Shown here: in pieces, positions 1 through 11,570 of the stretch
Layout: every line of letters begins with the position of its first letter
Numbering within the stretch: the stretch's first letter is position 1
Assembly: GCF_009905375.1 (NCBI RefSeq)
Contig: NC_133648.1
Span: forward strand, 308,900,565-308,964,564
DNA length: 64,000 nt
Direction of reading: 5' to 3'
DNA from: Apium graveolens
Taxonomy: Eukaryota; Streptophyta; Magnoliopsida; Apiales; Apiaceae
Translations under genes and position numbers: made by a program
Notes under the pieces: model-generated
Seen by the model: the letters and a program-made list of their open reading frames with translations, nothing else
What the model was told of the DNA's origin: nothing
Database searches by the model: none

Positions 1-1706
1 AAACAAGCACCGTTCCAGAAGATGTTCCAGAAGATGTTCCACCGCAAGTATCACCAACATCTGCTTCAAGTTCAGAGTCTGCACCTCGCAAAACCAGGGG
101 CTTGGATGAAATATATGGCAGGACAAGAAGGATACTTGAAGAAGAATTTTCAGATTTTGCTTTATTTATGGAAAATGACCCTGTCATTTTTGAAGAGGCT
201 GTTAAAGAAGAAAAATGGAGGGAGGCCATGAAGCAAGAAATGGATGCAATTGAAAGGAATAAGACATGGGAATTAATTGATTTGCCTCCCGGAAAGAAAT
301 CAATTGGAGTCAAATGGTTGTTTAAAACTAAGCATGATGCAGATGGAAAAATTCAGAAACATAAAGCTCGTTTTGTTGTGAAAGGTTACAAACAGAAGGC
401 CGGCGTTGATTATCAAGAAGTATTTGCTCCTGTTGCCCGTCTTGAAACCATCCGGTTAGTACTTGCACTTGCTGCTCAAAATAATTGGATTGTTCACCAA
501 ATGGACGTTAAGTCAGCATTCTTAAATGGTGTTTTAAAAGAAGAAGTGTACATAGATCAGCCACCAGGCTTCATCAAAAAAGGAGAAGAAAATAAAGTGT
601 GTCGCTTAAAGAAATCACTTTATGGATTAAAACAAGCTCCGAGAGCTTGGTACAGCAGAATCAATGGTTATTTCTTGAAGAATGGTTTCCAGAAGTGTCC
701 TTTTGAACACACTCTGTATGTTAAAGAAGGAATTAATAATAGTGTTCTTGTTGTCAGCTTATATGTCGATGATTTGATCATTGCAGGAAGCAACGTTGAA
801 GATATTAATACCTTTAAAGAAAATATGGAGAAAGAATTTGAGATGACTGATTTGGGATTGCTACATTTCTTTCTTGGCATGGAGATTAAACAAAGCAATG
901 GTGGATTTTTTATCTCTCAGCAAAAATATGCCAAAGAATTGCTGAAAAAGTTCAAAATGGAAAATGCAAATTCTGTTTGTACACCAGTTGCAGTTGGTCT
1001 GAAATTAAGCAAAGAGGATGATACTGAGCTTATTGATCCTACATTATTTAGGAGCCTTGTGGGAAACCTAATGTATCTTACTGCCACAAGACCCGACATT
1101 GCTTATAGGGTCAGCTTAATTAGCAGGTTTATGGAATGTCCCAGGATGTCTCACTGGGAAGCAGGAAAAAGAATTCTAAGATACATTCGAGGAACACTCT
1201 CAGACGGAATTTATTATCAAAAGGTTAGTAATCCCAAACTTGTTGGATTTTGCGATAGTGATTGGGCAGGAGACCATGATGATAGTAAGAGTACATCAGG
1301 AAATGTATTTTTTGTTGGATCTGGTGCTATATCATGGATGTCAAAGAAACAAGTTGTTGTGGCGCTTTCAACAGCGGAAGCAGAGTATATATCATTGGCG
1401 ATTGCTGGATGTCAAGCCCTTTGGATTAAATGGGTGTTACAAGAACTGAAGCAAAGTTTCAAGGACTGTCCAGAGATTTACTGTGACAACAGCTCTGCAA
1501 TTGCCCTTAGTAAAGATCCTGTCTTCCATGGCAAAAGCAAACATATTCGAATTAAATACCATTTCATCCGTGATTTGATCAAGAATGGAGAACTTGAAGT
1601 TAAGTACTGCAGAAGTGAAGAACAAGTCTCAGACATATTTACAAAGCCATTAAAGTCAGAGGTTTTCACAGGATTGAAGACAAAGCTTGGTGTTACAAGA
1701 TTCTAG
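1..1706 (+). CDS. Ty1/copia polyprotein, C-terminal part (integrase tail, RT, RNase H); Copia-1
   Basis: The frame is open from the left window edge (first full codon at 3) to a TAG ending at 1706, with no stop or frameshift, so the true start lies outside the window. The first ~35 codons are the Pro/Ser-rich integrase-RT linker. RT follows: the DVKSAFLNG block near 505-531, the [13 protein letters not shown] block near 616-651, and the catalytic YVDD at about 762-773. RNase H follows with CDSDWAGD near 1251, STAEAEY near 1369, CDNSSAI near 1483 and the C-terminal SDIFTKPL block near 1630. These are the usual plant copia motifs and all catalytic residues I can identify are present. The product would copy element RNA into cDNA inside the virus-like particle. 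The short LTR that follows suggests an Ale- or Ivana-like lineage, but lineage is inference. An intact frame of this length suggests a recent or still functional copy, unlike most other elements here. Confidence 0.93.
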   Translation, partial: TSTVPEDVPEDVPPQVSPTSASSSESAPRKTRGLDEIYGRTRRILEEEFSDFALFMENDPVIFEEAVKEEKWREAMKQEMDAIERNKTWELIDLPPGKKSIGVKWLFKTKHDADGKIQKHKARFVVKGYKQKAGVDYQEVFAPVARLETIRLVLALAAQNNWIVHQMDVKSAFLNGVLKEEVYIDQPPGFIKKGEENKVCRLKKSLYGLKQAPRAWYSRINGYFLKNGFQKCPFEHTLYVKEGINNSVLVVSLYVDDLIIAGSNVEDINTFKENMEKEFEMTDLGLLHFFLGMEIKQSNGGFFISQQKYAKELLKKFKMENANSVCTPVAVGLKLSKEDDTELIDPTLFRSLVGNLMYLTATRPDIAYRVSLISRFMECPRMSHWEAGKRILRYIRGTLSDGIYYQKVSNPKLVGFCDSDWAGDHDDSKSTSGNVFFVGSGAISWMSKKQVVVALSTAEAEYISLAIAGCQALWIKWVLQELKQSFKDCPEIYCDNSSAIALSKDPVFHGKSKHIRIKYHFIRDLIKNGELEVKYCRSEEQVSDIFTKPLKSEVFTGLKTKLGVTRF

Positions 1707-1709
1707 CTT

Positions 1710-1718
1710 AAGAGAGGC
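1710..1718 (+). other. Polypurine tract of Copia-1
   Basis: AAGAGAGGC lies directly before the TG that opens the 3' LTR and 4 bp after the pol stop. This is the expected place for plus-strand DNA priming. Confidence 0.75.
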
Positions 1719-1972
1719 TGTTGGAATATAAGCTAGAATTTTCTAGAATATCTATTTATTTCTATACATGAATGTGAAGTCACAGTCACAGATGCATGAA
1801 TCTAGTGCATGCACCTTAGTTTTCATATTCCAAGATAATTAACTGTTCTATGTACTAGTTCAGTGAATCTATTTCTATGTAATCCTATAATTTGTAATAT
1901 CCTATTTCTCAATGATAACAAGAAATTCCAGAGAACAAGTTTCTTCTCTTTGCATTTTATTTTTCCCCAACA
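1719..1972 (+). repeat. 3' LTR of Copia-1
   Basis: The segment starts TGTTGGAATATAAG and ends CCCCAACA, i.e. TGTTGG...CCAACA with inverted terminal bases, directly after pol and a polypurine tract. At 254 bp it is short. The 5' LTR and therefore the target-site duplication and LTR divergence are outside the window. Its outer flank is CAACT. Confidence 0.85.
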
Positions 1973-2805
1973 CAACTACTTATGTCCATAAAATACCAGA
2001 TATTTTTTTACAATTGCTTTATCCTTGAACCATTCTATAAGCTATGTTGTAGGTTTTCCATATATAATTTGTACAGTTAACATCACTCACCGATTGACAG
2101 GTTGAAAATCATGCGTCTTTGAAAATCTTCAAGTAGTTTATCATGTTATCAACCTCGAACTATGCCTAAGTCATCCGTTTGATAACTTATAGAAATTTGT
2201 TAGAGAATTGCACTTTTTGAGTCAGCTTTGCAGGCTTCTCGAATCAGCTTTTGCATACTTCTTGAACCGGCATTGCAGACTTCTCTACTAAGTTTTTCAA
2301 ACTTCTGGAATTGGCATTGTAGACTTCTCTAATCAGTTACTTCTCGATTCAGCTTTGTCTACTTCAACTATAGTTCATTCTTGACTTCTGTAATTCATGA
2401 GTTCTCGAACAGTTCATTCTTGACTTCTTGATTAGTTCATTCTTGATTTCTATAGTTAATGATTTCTTGAATAGTTCATTCTTGACCTCTCGATTAGTTC
2501 ACTCTAGAGTTTTTTTAATTAAAACTCAGTGAAATTTTCATTCCATTTTTGCAACTAACTTATTTGATTTCTTCTTGATTTCCAAGGTATGATAATTGAT
2601 CTTCTTCAAGATTTATTTTAGACATTTATATTTACATTTACAATATTGTAGAAATTACATATACCGTCCTATTCTAGAATTTACTTGTTCAAAAATAAAG
2701 TTTTCCTGGTCAAAGCGTCATATATGTAACTCACAAAGGTTACTATATAAATATGTTTATTTGTATAGATTAACATGCATGCCTTTTTAACTAACAAATA
2801 TAAAG
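1973..2805. other. AT-rich intergenic stretch without gene
   Basis: No coding frame with recognisable protein similarity is visible on either strand. The middle part holds a degenerate short-period repeat (listed separately). The rest is unannotated AT-rich DNA, probably old decayed transposon sequence. Confidence 0.5.
2215..2515. repeat. Degenerate short-period tandem repeat
   Basis: Variants of GACTTCTCGAATCAGCTTTG and AGTTCATTCTTGACTTCT recur about every 20-45 bp (for example near 2361, 2408, 2440 and 2470), with substitutions and length changes. It encodes nothing recognisable. It could be a decayed minisatellite inside an old transposon. Confidence 0.55.
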
Positions 2806-3600
2806 ATATAGGGGCTCCCCAGGCTTTGGTTTATTCAGGACTGGTGGACTTGATAAGTCCTCCTTGATGGAGTCAAAAGCTTGCTGGCAGCCTGGACTGC
2901 ATACTATCTTTTTCTTTCTCTATGCACCTTTAAGATTAAAGAAAGGTAAAACACGTTTACCAAGTTTAGATATATACCTTTTGAGTGTGGCTAGGATCCA
3001 GCTAGCTCCGGGATGTACTTCTGGGCCTGGGTCGGCTGCATCTCCATGATAGCCTTTATCATTTCCAGGTTATCTTCAATTCTGCGCTAGATGATCTTGA
3101 ATCCAGGAAATTTTCATGCTCCAGCACCTAATGTGTATTTCTTTTGATTCAACTTCGTCTTATTCTTCGTCAAACTATCAAACCATTCTTTTAAATCAGT
3201 TATATGAGCTATGACTGTGATAAATTTAGTAATCATGTCATTAACACAAGATTGCATGTTCCTTCCTAATGGGTCATGAAAGATTTCAGTCGTGACCTCT
3301 TGGTATATGGAGCTATAATTCTGTAACCCAAAAGGCATAATCTTGAAGGCATCGACCGCCCTATGAGTTATAGGTGATGTCTTAACAGTATCTTCAGGTT
3401 TCATCTTGATCTGAATATAACTAAAGAATGTATCCATAAAGCTCAACATGACACATCCTACAATAACATCAAATAACTGGAGTATATTGGGTAATGGGTA
3501 AGGATCCATAAGACATGTAACATTTAGATCAGTGTAATAAATACATATTCTCCACTTTTCATTTAGGTCAGGTTGAGTTTCAGTTACATATTTACTTTCA
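2806..3600 (-). pseudogene. Decayed Ty3/gypsy RT-RNase H fragment
   Basis: Read on the minus strand from about 3600 downward, the translation follows the gypsy RT order. A WRICIYYTDLN-like block is followed by MDPYPLP (3509), then an SFMDTFFSYIQIKM block and MPFGLQN. The region aligned to the catalytic Y/FVDDM reads CVNDM, so one catalytic Asp is Asn. After several stops and frame changes come RYISKLGKRVLPFF, CQQAFDSIKEDLSSPP and KPKPGEPLY, which match the connection/RNase H start of Tat/Athila-like plant gypsy elements. One open piece of 131 codons remains (3114-3509). No LTRs or integrase can be assigned. This is an ancient fossil, unrelated in position to Copia-1. Confidence 0.8.
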
Positions 3601-4435
3601 AATATGAGTTGAAAATTATTACATCCATATTTTTACCCATATTACATTGGTTCTATGCACATTTTTAGTTCTTTCTCGGTCAAAAATTATGGAAGCCATG
3701 CTATAGTGATAACTGGTGATGTGCCGCTGACACGGTGTAATAAATTCTCACACTATCACTGTTAAAATTCAAATCATGAAAGATTAATCGTTTCAATTAG
3801 TACATATAAATGGCATAATATATTTTAAAATAAATACATTATAAAATTTATAAAAATTTTTCTTTATATTTTTCCGCCCACAAATTTTTGTAACTTATTT
3901 CATTAAATTTAATTAATTCGATTATTTGTTATTCTCCGCCTCTATAATGTATATTGTATACTGTCTCTTGATTATCAATTTTTTTTTATTTTTAGTATTA
4001 TTATTATATTTTATATTTTTTCCACACATCCTGCACAATATGAATTATTATATCAACAAAATAATTATGATTCGTAGTTATTTTATATTTTTCTATTTCT
4101 TACACTGAGATAAATTCAATAGCTCATACGAAAAACAAAAGTAATGAAAGATGAAAACGTGTGGGTCCTTAATGAATTTTAGAATGCAATGCTTTAGTTC
4201 ATTGCATTTTTAATATTAATGAAATTATTAATAATAATCATACATAAAAAGTATAGTTATTCATATTAACAATATAATTGGTATATAAAAAAATTAAAAT
4301 GAAATTATATTTTTAAATATATTTTTCTTGGGTAAAATGGTTAATCCATATTTTTACAAAAAACTGTTATAAACTGAACTAAAGTTAATTTATAATCTAA
4401 ATAAATACGAGCCTAATATATTTTGTAACTATAAC
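3601..4435. other. Very AT-rich intergenic stretch without gene
   Basis: Only short chance frames and A/T runs are visible. The last five bases (ATAAC, 4431-4435) are the presumed target-site duplication at the left edge of Tekay-1. Its partner is expected beyond the right window edge. Confidence 0.5.
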
Positions 4436-7400
4436 TGTGACGCCCCCAAATCTGGGGTCAGCGATTTAGGAGGCCACGCCATTTTGAATCCTGTTTATAC
4501 ACTTATTTTGGTACGACATTATAAATACTTACACATCTACAACCCCATACTTATTAATATACACACAAACACATACTCAGGTTATTGTCTTGGAAATGAA
4601 ACAAACACATTACTAAGTTAATAAATCCACAAGGTGATAGTTTTTACAGACCCAAAATTAATTATATCTTGCCACAGGTGTAATACTCACTTAAGGTTAG
4701 ATCGCGGGCTAAATAAATGTTTCTTCATAACTACCTTACATAAGTCATACTTATAAATGAGGCGGACTAAAAACAACTGAAAACTAATCCAACTCATACG
4801 GTCTACCTGCGGCACTGCTCCAAACAACCTACAGAAAAGCTGGCCATTTCCTAATCGCTTTCGGGCTGTTAGCTTTTTGACCGACATCTTGGTTTACTGT
4901 TGTGTTGTGACATTTTAAGAAAACAAGTGTGAGCTATATTGCCCGGCAATAATAATTGACAATGTGAAAAGACTGTACAAAACTTATTATTGAATCTGTA
5001 TGTAGATATATATTTAATTAAAGTAGTTTTCTTGGTGATACACACCTATTTTTAAAACAATACTTTTGATTGACTTATTAGTCTGCAAATACCTTAATGG
5101 TAAACCCAGCACCTAGGCTTTGGTTACAGTATTGCATCTCAATTCCAATTAGAAAATTAGGACATTCACTGGAGCCCCTACTAGACGATGATCAGTCGTA
5201 TAACAAAATATTATTATTGTTCTCTACATGTAGGACGACTCCCATACATCCAGTTATCACCCTTGTCGCATTCGGGCATATTATGTGTGGCATATACATC
5301 CAGGCTTTCCACATACTTCAAATATTTACATGTGGCACACTAGTAGTCGCTCTAGTACACAAAGTACTAGAGTCTACCCCTTCTTGTCCTTTATTTAGAG
5401 TCCTATCGTAACTCTGGAACTCGAACTACATCGAAGTTCCCCAAGCGTTTTGCTTGTTGATAGGGACCACTCATCTCATATATGTATATATATATGTACC
5501 TCCGAGACTTTTCGGAGGAAGTACTAAGATAATGTCAAGGGGGTTTCTTTTGATACTAGAGACAAAATAATTAAAATAAGTCAAGATAATACTTTTCGAT
5601 GATATGAAAGTACTAGAATGATTTTCTATTATTCAGAAAATATTTCAAAATAAGATTTATGATTTTCAAATCACAATAAATCATTTATTAAATATTTAAT
5701 AATTAAATAATAATAATTAAATAATTAAATCTTGAATAATTCTATTTTAAAAGAATATTTGAAATAATATTCCTCAACTAATTTATGTTTAAGTAATAAA
5801 ATTAATCTTTAATTAAATATTAAATAATTAAAATTATTAATAAAGTAATCGTTAGAGAATAGTTCTCTTTTTTAAATGAATATCTGAATTAATATTTATT
5901 GTTTGAATAATTAAATATAATTGAGGGAATACGATCTTTGAAAATCGTTTTTAAATAAATTCGAGGTATTTAATAATTCGCAAGAGAACATCGAGTCCCT
6001 TCGAATAAAACAATTACAGACTTTATTCGTCCAAAACATCTCTGGAATATTTTTTGGGTTTTTAATTAATACAAGCTGACCGACCCTCGGTCTATAAACT
6101 ATCATCATGCTACTTACTAGCGTTAACATATAATACGTTATGTACATTGTATTTCCAATCAATATCGATACGTAAAACTCGTAATTTGCAAATATGACAA
6201 ACATGTCATTTATACATAAATACACTAATTCAATTTCCAAAATACAACCGTATACGAAGTAGGGTTTGTAAAGTTGCCTGGGGGTTTTGAGGCGGTAGGT
6301 ACTCTCGAGTTTGTCCAATAATCTAAAATCAAGAACATTATTGTTCCATTAGTCTTTAATCGTATTTATCGTTGTTCGTTAAATACGTAACGTTTATAAT
6401 CGAATAAAATTACACAATCTACTCTCGTCATTTTAATAAAGTACGAGTAGTCATTAACTTCGTTTTAAATTCACAATCCTTTTTGTCCATTATTCTCATT
6501 TCCATTATACTCGCGTGACCTCGGCTCCGACAGTTTTATAAATTGAAAAATCAATATTTTCACTTGAAATTTTTATGGTGATTTTTATACTCCATTTATT
6601 ACTCTATGTAAAATTTTCACGATTTTAGAATAATTTTAAGTCGATCATTTATACTTCCAAGATTCGTAATTCGTAGCAGTTTTTGTCGCGTAAATCATTT
6701 TCACTAAAACGGACCTAACTTTTGAACCGTAAATCAAAATCAAGCGATTTAAATGCCTAAAAGATACTTAAAACAAGATCCATAATTATCAAGCCTTTTT
6801 TTTCAAGAAACTATATTTTATACATCCTGTAACTTTGCAGAAAACTAAGCGTCACGATTCGAGCATTATAACGGTGTTACGTTAACGATCCTTGTTTTGT
6901 TTTAACTCTATATCACTAATTAACAAAAAATAATCCAACATCTTAACTACTTAATCAACTCAAGAACATCATGTTCTTAAGGCCACAACATCATCCTTAA
7001 CATCCAATATGTTCTTGAGGCCACAACATCATCCTTAACATCCAATATACTAATACTTCTCATAAAACCAACCATTAAAACTATACTTTTATCCAAGATC
7101 CATGATTTTCTTGAAAGTTAAACTCAACCAAAGTTTGAAAGAAGGTTTATACCTTTATTTTTTTCTTCAGAGGTTCTCTTCTTGATGGATGATGCTTGGT
7201 GTGTCCTTGGTGTGCTTAAGAAGCCTAAATTTTCTAAGAAAATCAAGAAAATACTTGAAGTTACTATTTGTCACTATTCATCATTACTTTCATCACTTTA
7301 TTTAACCAAGTAAAACTCTATGAAAAGCAATGAAAGATTTATATTACCTTAGTTTAATGATGAGGAATCTTGGGAATTAATTTGATCATTTATCCATGGC

Positions 7401-8123
7401 TTGAAGTTGAAGATTTGAATTTGGTTTCTTCGATTTAAATGAAAAGCCGAGTGGAGCTTGGTGATGGGGGGGAGCTTCTTGGCTTTGCTTTCCTGGTGAT
7501 GTTTTAATGTGTTGGTTGATTTTGTGAATTATTATATATGTATATCTTTTAACAAATCAAGAAGTATGGCCTTTGTCAAAACCTACAAGTTATCCAAGGA
7601 CATGCACACTACTCTTTCCACTATTCATCATATCATCTTACTATTTCACTTACTATTTGATTAGCATTATCTAATTGCATCTTATGCTAATTGATTTGCA
7701 TGGATTGCATGTGAAGTTGCATGGGTTTAATACATTTATTTATTCGCTTACGTATTCACTTGGCCGCTTGTTCGTTATTGTGATAAATCCTCGTAAGCGA
7801 TTTGCGGGGTAATCATTTTCTTATATATTTTTTTATACTTTGTAATATTGTACTTGAGTTTTACTCGCAGGATTCCAAATCATTGATTATGATGGGATAC
7901 TCGTATTCCTCGATAGTTCGCAAGATAAGGTCGTTTTACAAAGTTGGTTTCTTCAAAAACCAACGACTTTTACATACACTCATGTGGTACGTATAATCAT
8001 AATATCGACTTGGAAACTTAATTTATCATTCATAATATAGTGTGAAGTAAAAAGTTTTCCCCAATTGTCAGGGTTACTATTCATCGATTATTTTATAAAG
8101 TCCCAAAAATTTGTGTTATTACA
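4436..8123 (-). repeat. 3' LTR of Tekay-1
   Basis: On the plus strand it runs from TGTGACGCCCCCAAATC to GTGTTATTACA (sense TGTAATAACAC...GGGGGCGTCACA). Its inner edge abuts a polypurine tract, and its outer edge matches the start of the 5' LTR at 14010. Length is 3688 bp, in the range known for Tekay chromoviruses. Small open frames within it (for example 5097-5411, 5911-6318) show no recognisable similarity and are regarded as chance. Confidence 0.85.
6970..7048. repeat. 38-bp tandem duplication inside the Tekay-1 3' LTR
   Basis: A unit beginning GTTCTTAAGGCCACAACATC is present twice in tandem here (second copy GTTCTTGAGGCC...). The homologous LTR piece at 63560-63610 has a single copy, so the duplication arose in this LTR after the copies separated. 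Confidence 0.75.
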
Positions 8124-8136
8124 GTCTCCCCCTTAA
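8124..8136 (-). other. Polypurine tract of Tekay-1
   Basis: The minus strand reads TTAAGGGGGAGAC immediately before the 3' LTR start TGTAATAACAC. Confidence 0.8.
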
Positions 8137-9420
8137 AAGGATTCCGTCCCGGAATCAATTTGAAAATAGGTGGGGATACTTTTCTTTTATTGTGTCTTCT
8201 AGTTCTCAAGTTGATTCTTCAACATTCTGGTTTCTCAACAAGACTATGACCAACTTGACAGTCTTGTTCCTCAGCACTTGTTCCTTCAGACCCATTACTC
8301 TCACCGGTTGCTCGATGTAGGTCAGGTCCGGTTGCAAGTCCACCTGTTCATATTCTATCACGTATCGTGCATCAGCATGGTACTTCCTTAACATTGACAC
8401 ATGGAAAACATTATGCACTTGTTGCAAGTTAGGAGGCAAGGCGGGCTCGTAAGCTAGCGGTCCTATCCTCCTCAGGATTTCAAATGGTCCAATAAATTTG
8501 GGGCTTAGTTTCCCTTTCTTTCCGAACCTCATCACTCCTTTCCATGAAGACACTTCCAACAATACTGAATCTCCCACTTCATATTCTCTATCCTTCCTGG
8601 TCTGGTCGGCATACTTTTTCTGTCTGTCTTGAGCCGCTACTAGTCACGTCCTGATGAGTCCTACCGTCTCTCGCGTCAGCTGGACCATCTCGGGTCCTAG
8701 AATCTTATGTTCTCCCACCTCGTCCCAACATAAGGGAGAGAAGAACCTCCTTCCGTAAAGAGCTCCGTACGGGGGCATTCCTATGCTGGCATGATAACTA
8801 TTTTTGTAGGAAAACTTAATGAGAGGTAAGTGGTCATTATAACTTCCTTTAAAGTCAATGGCACAGACCCTTATCATATCCTATATTGTTTGAATGGTCC
8901 TTTCATTTTACCCGTCTGTCCGGGGGTGTTAAGCTGTACTCATGTTCAGTCTAGTGCCTACGCATTCTTGAAAGCTCCTCCAAACTTGGAAGTTAAACCT
9001 TGGATCTATGTCTGACACTATGGCAACGGGAAATCCGTGCCTCACTACGATCTCCTTTAGATAAATATCCACCAGCGTGTCTACTGTGTACCTTTCGTTG
9101 ATTGGAAGGAAATGCACGGACTTAGTCAGTCTATCTATAATGACCTATATTGGCATCGTGATTCATTTTAGTCCTTGGTACGCCTGTTACAAAATCCATG
9201 GCTATATGCTCCCATTTCCATGCTGGAATTTCCAGGGCCTGTAATAGTCCACTCGGTCGCTGATGTTCAGCCTTTACTCTCTGACAGGTCAAGCACTTGC
9301 TGACCCACTCTGCTACATCTCTTTACATGTTAGACCACCAATAAAATTCTTTTAGGTCATGGTATATCTTCATACTTCCTGGGTGGATTGAATACCTGAA
9401 GCTGTGTCCTTAGTGCAACA
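8137..9420 (-). pseudogene. Tekay-1 integrase with C-terminal chromodomain (broken)
   Basis: Reading 9420 downward, the zinc-binding HHCC part is recognisable (HPGSMKIYHDL, then CLTCQRVKAEHQ), followed by WKWEHIAMDFVTGVP with the first catalytic Asp and VSDIDPRFNFQVW with the second. After frameshifts, SYHASIGMPPYGALYGRR marks the end of the catalytic core. A 123-codon open piece (8206-8577) carries the GPY/F-like module (KFIGPFEILRRIG, LPPNLQQVHNVFHVSMLRKY) and the start of the chromodomain. The conserved Trp codon of the chromodomain core after EEST is TGA, so the product is cut there. Read through it, the frame continues to a natural-looking end just before the PPT. In the family, the chromodomain directs integration to methylated-histone chromatin. 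The core is inactivated by several stops and frameshifts. Confidence 0.85.
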
Positions 9421-10990
9421 GTTCGTCTTTCAGTTCTTGAACAATTGGAATCCAAATTTGGGAGGCATATCTCATGATCCCTCTCGCATCTTTCTCACAC
9501 TTGACCTCTTCACCAATCAATGATTCTCTTTCTTCACTCATTTTCTTCTCCTGGCACACTCGTATCTTCTTCTCCAATTCCGGTAGTAATCTGATCTCAA
9601 ACAATCCTTCGGATCCCTTATCAGTCATCCTGAATTCGATTTCCATCTTTTCGAACTCCTTAACTAAATACTCAGAGGTTATTATCGCCTTAATCCTCTC
9701 CTTCATACAGAGAGAGTCAACCACCACATTGGCTTTACCCGGGTTGTACATGATTTCACAATCATAAACCTTTATCAGCTCTAGCCATCTTCTCTATCTC
9801 ATGTTTAATATTTTTTGGGTAAAAATGTACTTGAGGCTCTTATGGTCTGTGTAAATTTCACACTTCTCTCCATATTGGTAGTGCCTCCAGATTTTCAAGG
9901 TAAACACTATGGCTGCTAGTTCTAGGTCATGTGTAGGGTATTTTATCTCATACTCCTTCAACTGTCGAGAGGCATACATAATTACTTTTCCGTGTTGCAT
10001 GAGCACACATCTTAACCCTTTGTGCGAGGCATTGCTGTAAATCACAAACTCTCCCTTCATATCGGGAAGCACGAGTACTGGTGCTGACACCAGTATCCTT
10101 TTCAACTCTTGAAAACTCTCTTCACATTTCTCCATCCACACAAACTTCTCCGTATTACGGGTAAGTCTAGTCAATGGGCCAGCTATCTTGGCAAACTCTT
10201 GCACAAACCTTCGGCAATACCCTGCTAAGCCACAAAACTCCTATCCTCGGTTGAAGTAGTCGGTCTTTCCCAATTGGATACTGCCTCTATTTTGGATGGG
10301 TCTACTAGTACTCCTTTAATACTTACCACGTGTCCTAAGAACTGAACCTCTTTCAACCAAAATTCACACTTTGAGAACTTAGCATACAACTTTTCCTTCC
10401 TCAAAATTTCTAAGACTATTTTCAAATGTTCTGCATGCTCTTGCTCTGTCTTTGAGTAGATTAGGATATCTCTATGAAGACTATGACACACATGTCTAGG
10501 TACTTCTTGAACACTATGTTTATCAAATCCATAAAGGCTGCAGGTGCATTGGTTAACCCAAATGACATGACTAAGAACTCATAAATGTCAATACCTAGTG
10601 CGAAAGGCAGTCGGTATATCTTTGGTTTTGATTCTCTACTGGTGTTATCCTGTTCTCAAGTTTATCTTGGAAAAGTGCACAACACCTTTAAGTTGGTCGA
10701 ATAGGTCATCGATCCTGGGGAGAGGGTACCTATTCTTGATGCTCAGTTTATTTAACTCTCGATAGTCTATGCATAGCCTCATGCTACCATCCTTCTTCTT
10801 CACAAACAGAACCGGTGCACCCCATGGTGACACACTTGACCTTATCATCCCTTTGTCTAGTAGTTCTTGCAGTTGAGAAGCTAGTTCCTTCATCTCGACT
10901 GGGGCTAGCCTATATAGGGCCTTAGACACTGGCGCCGTTCCAGTGCTAGTTCTATAGGGAAGTCTTTCGGAAAGACATCCTCAAATTCAT
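9421..10990 (-). pseudogene. Tekay-1 reverse transcriptase-RNase H (broken)
   Basis: The minus strand shows an [13 protein letters not shown] block, [30 protein letters not shown] (10645-10929), then after a frameshift [15 protein letters not shown] (the part following the YVDD motif) and [19 protein letters not shown] (10225-10491). RNase H follows (9794-10204): [31 protein letters not shown] (a shifted catalytic Asp context), [16 protein letters not shown] and [13 protein letters not shown] connecting frame 9410-9751 (KANVVVDSL...) leads to integrase. At least four frame breaks separate these parts, so no functional polyprotein is possible. Confidence 0.88.
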
Positions 10991-11570
10991 TCACTACGGT
11001 TATGTCATGTATGTTAGAAACTTCCTTTTTGGTGTCCTTTACATAAGCCAAATATTTTTCATTCCCTTTTCTTAACAACCTCTTGGTCTAGACTATGTTT
11101 AGAAACTTCTGGGGTTATCGTTGACCCTTAAACACAATCTCCTTTCCATCTTGTACTCTTATTTTTATATTTTTCTTCTCCCAATCTATCTGTGCTCCAT
11201 TATTGGATAGCCAGTCCATTTCTAGGATTATATCTAATTCTCGTAAGGCAAATGAGATCAAGTCAACCTCTAAGACTTTCCCTTCTAGTTTTAACTCACA
11301 ATTGAGATGTATTCGATTAACATGAATAATCTATCGATTTGCTATTTCTACTTGTAATATCTCATATAAAGGTATAACATTAAGATTCATCTTTTTAACA
11401 AAATCTCGAGATATAAAAGACTTGGTGGCTCCGGAATCAAATAAAACATTTGCATGTTCTAAATTTAACAGAATGGTACCTGCTATTACGTCTGTGTTCC
11501 GGACAACATCATGAATGGTAATGTTGAAATTCCTAGCAGTTGGAGGCCGGTTGGAAGCAGCCCTGCTCAT
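10991..11570 (-). pseudogene. Tekay-1 aspartic protease region (broken)
   Basis: The open piece 11331-11570 contains ANVLFDSGATKSFIS, the retropepsin active-site signature DSGAT followed by the flap-side FIS pattern of plant gypsy proteases. A stop follows at 11331, and the stretch to the RT domain is broken, with a degenerate [11 protein letters not shown] linker near 10970. In the family this enzyme matures Gag-Pol. Confidence 0.8.

Noticed and set aside
5097..5411. 104-codon frame in the Tekay-1 3' LTR
   Set aside because: No similarity visible and located in LTR sequence; regarded as chance.
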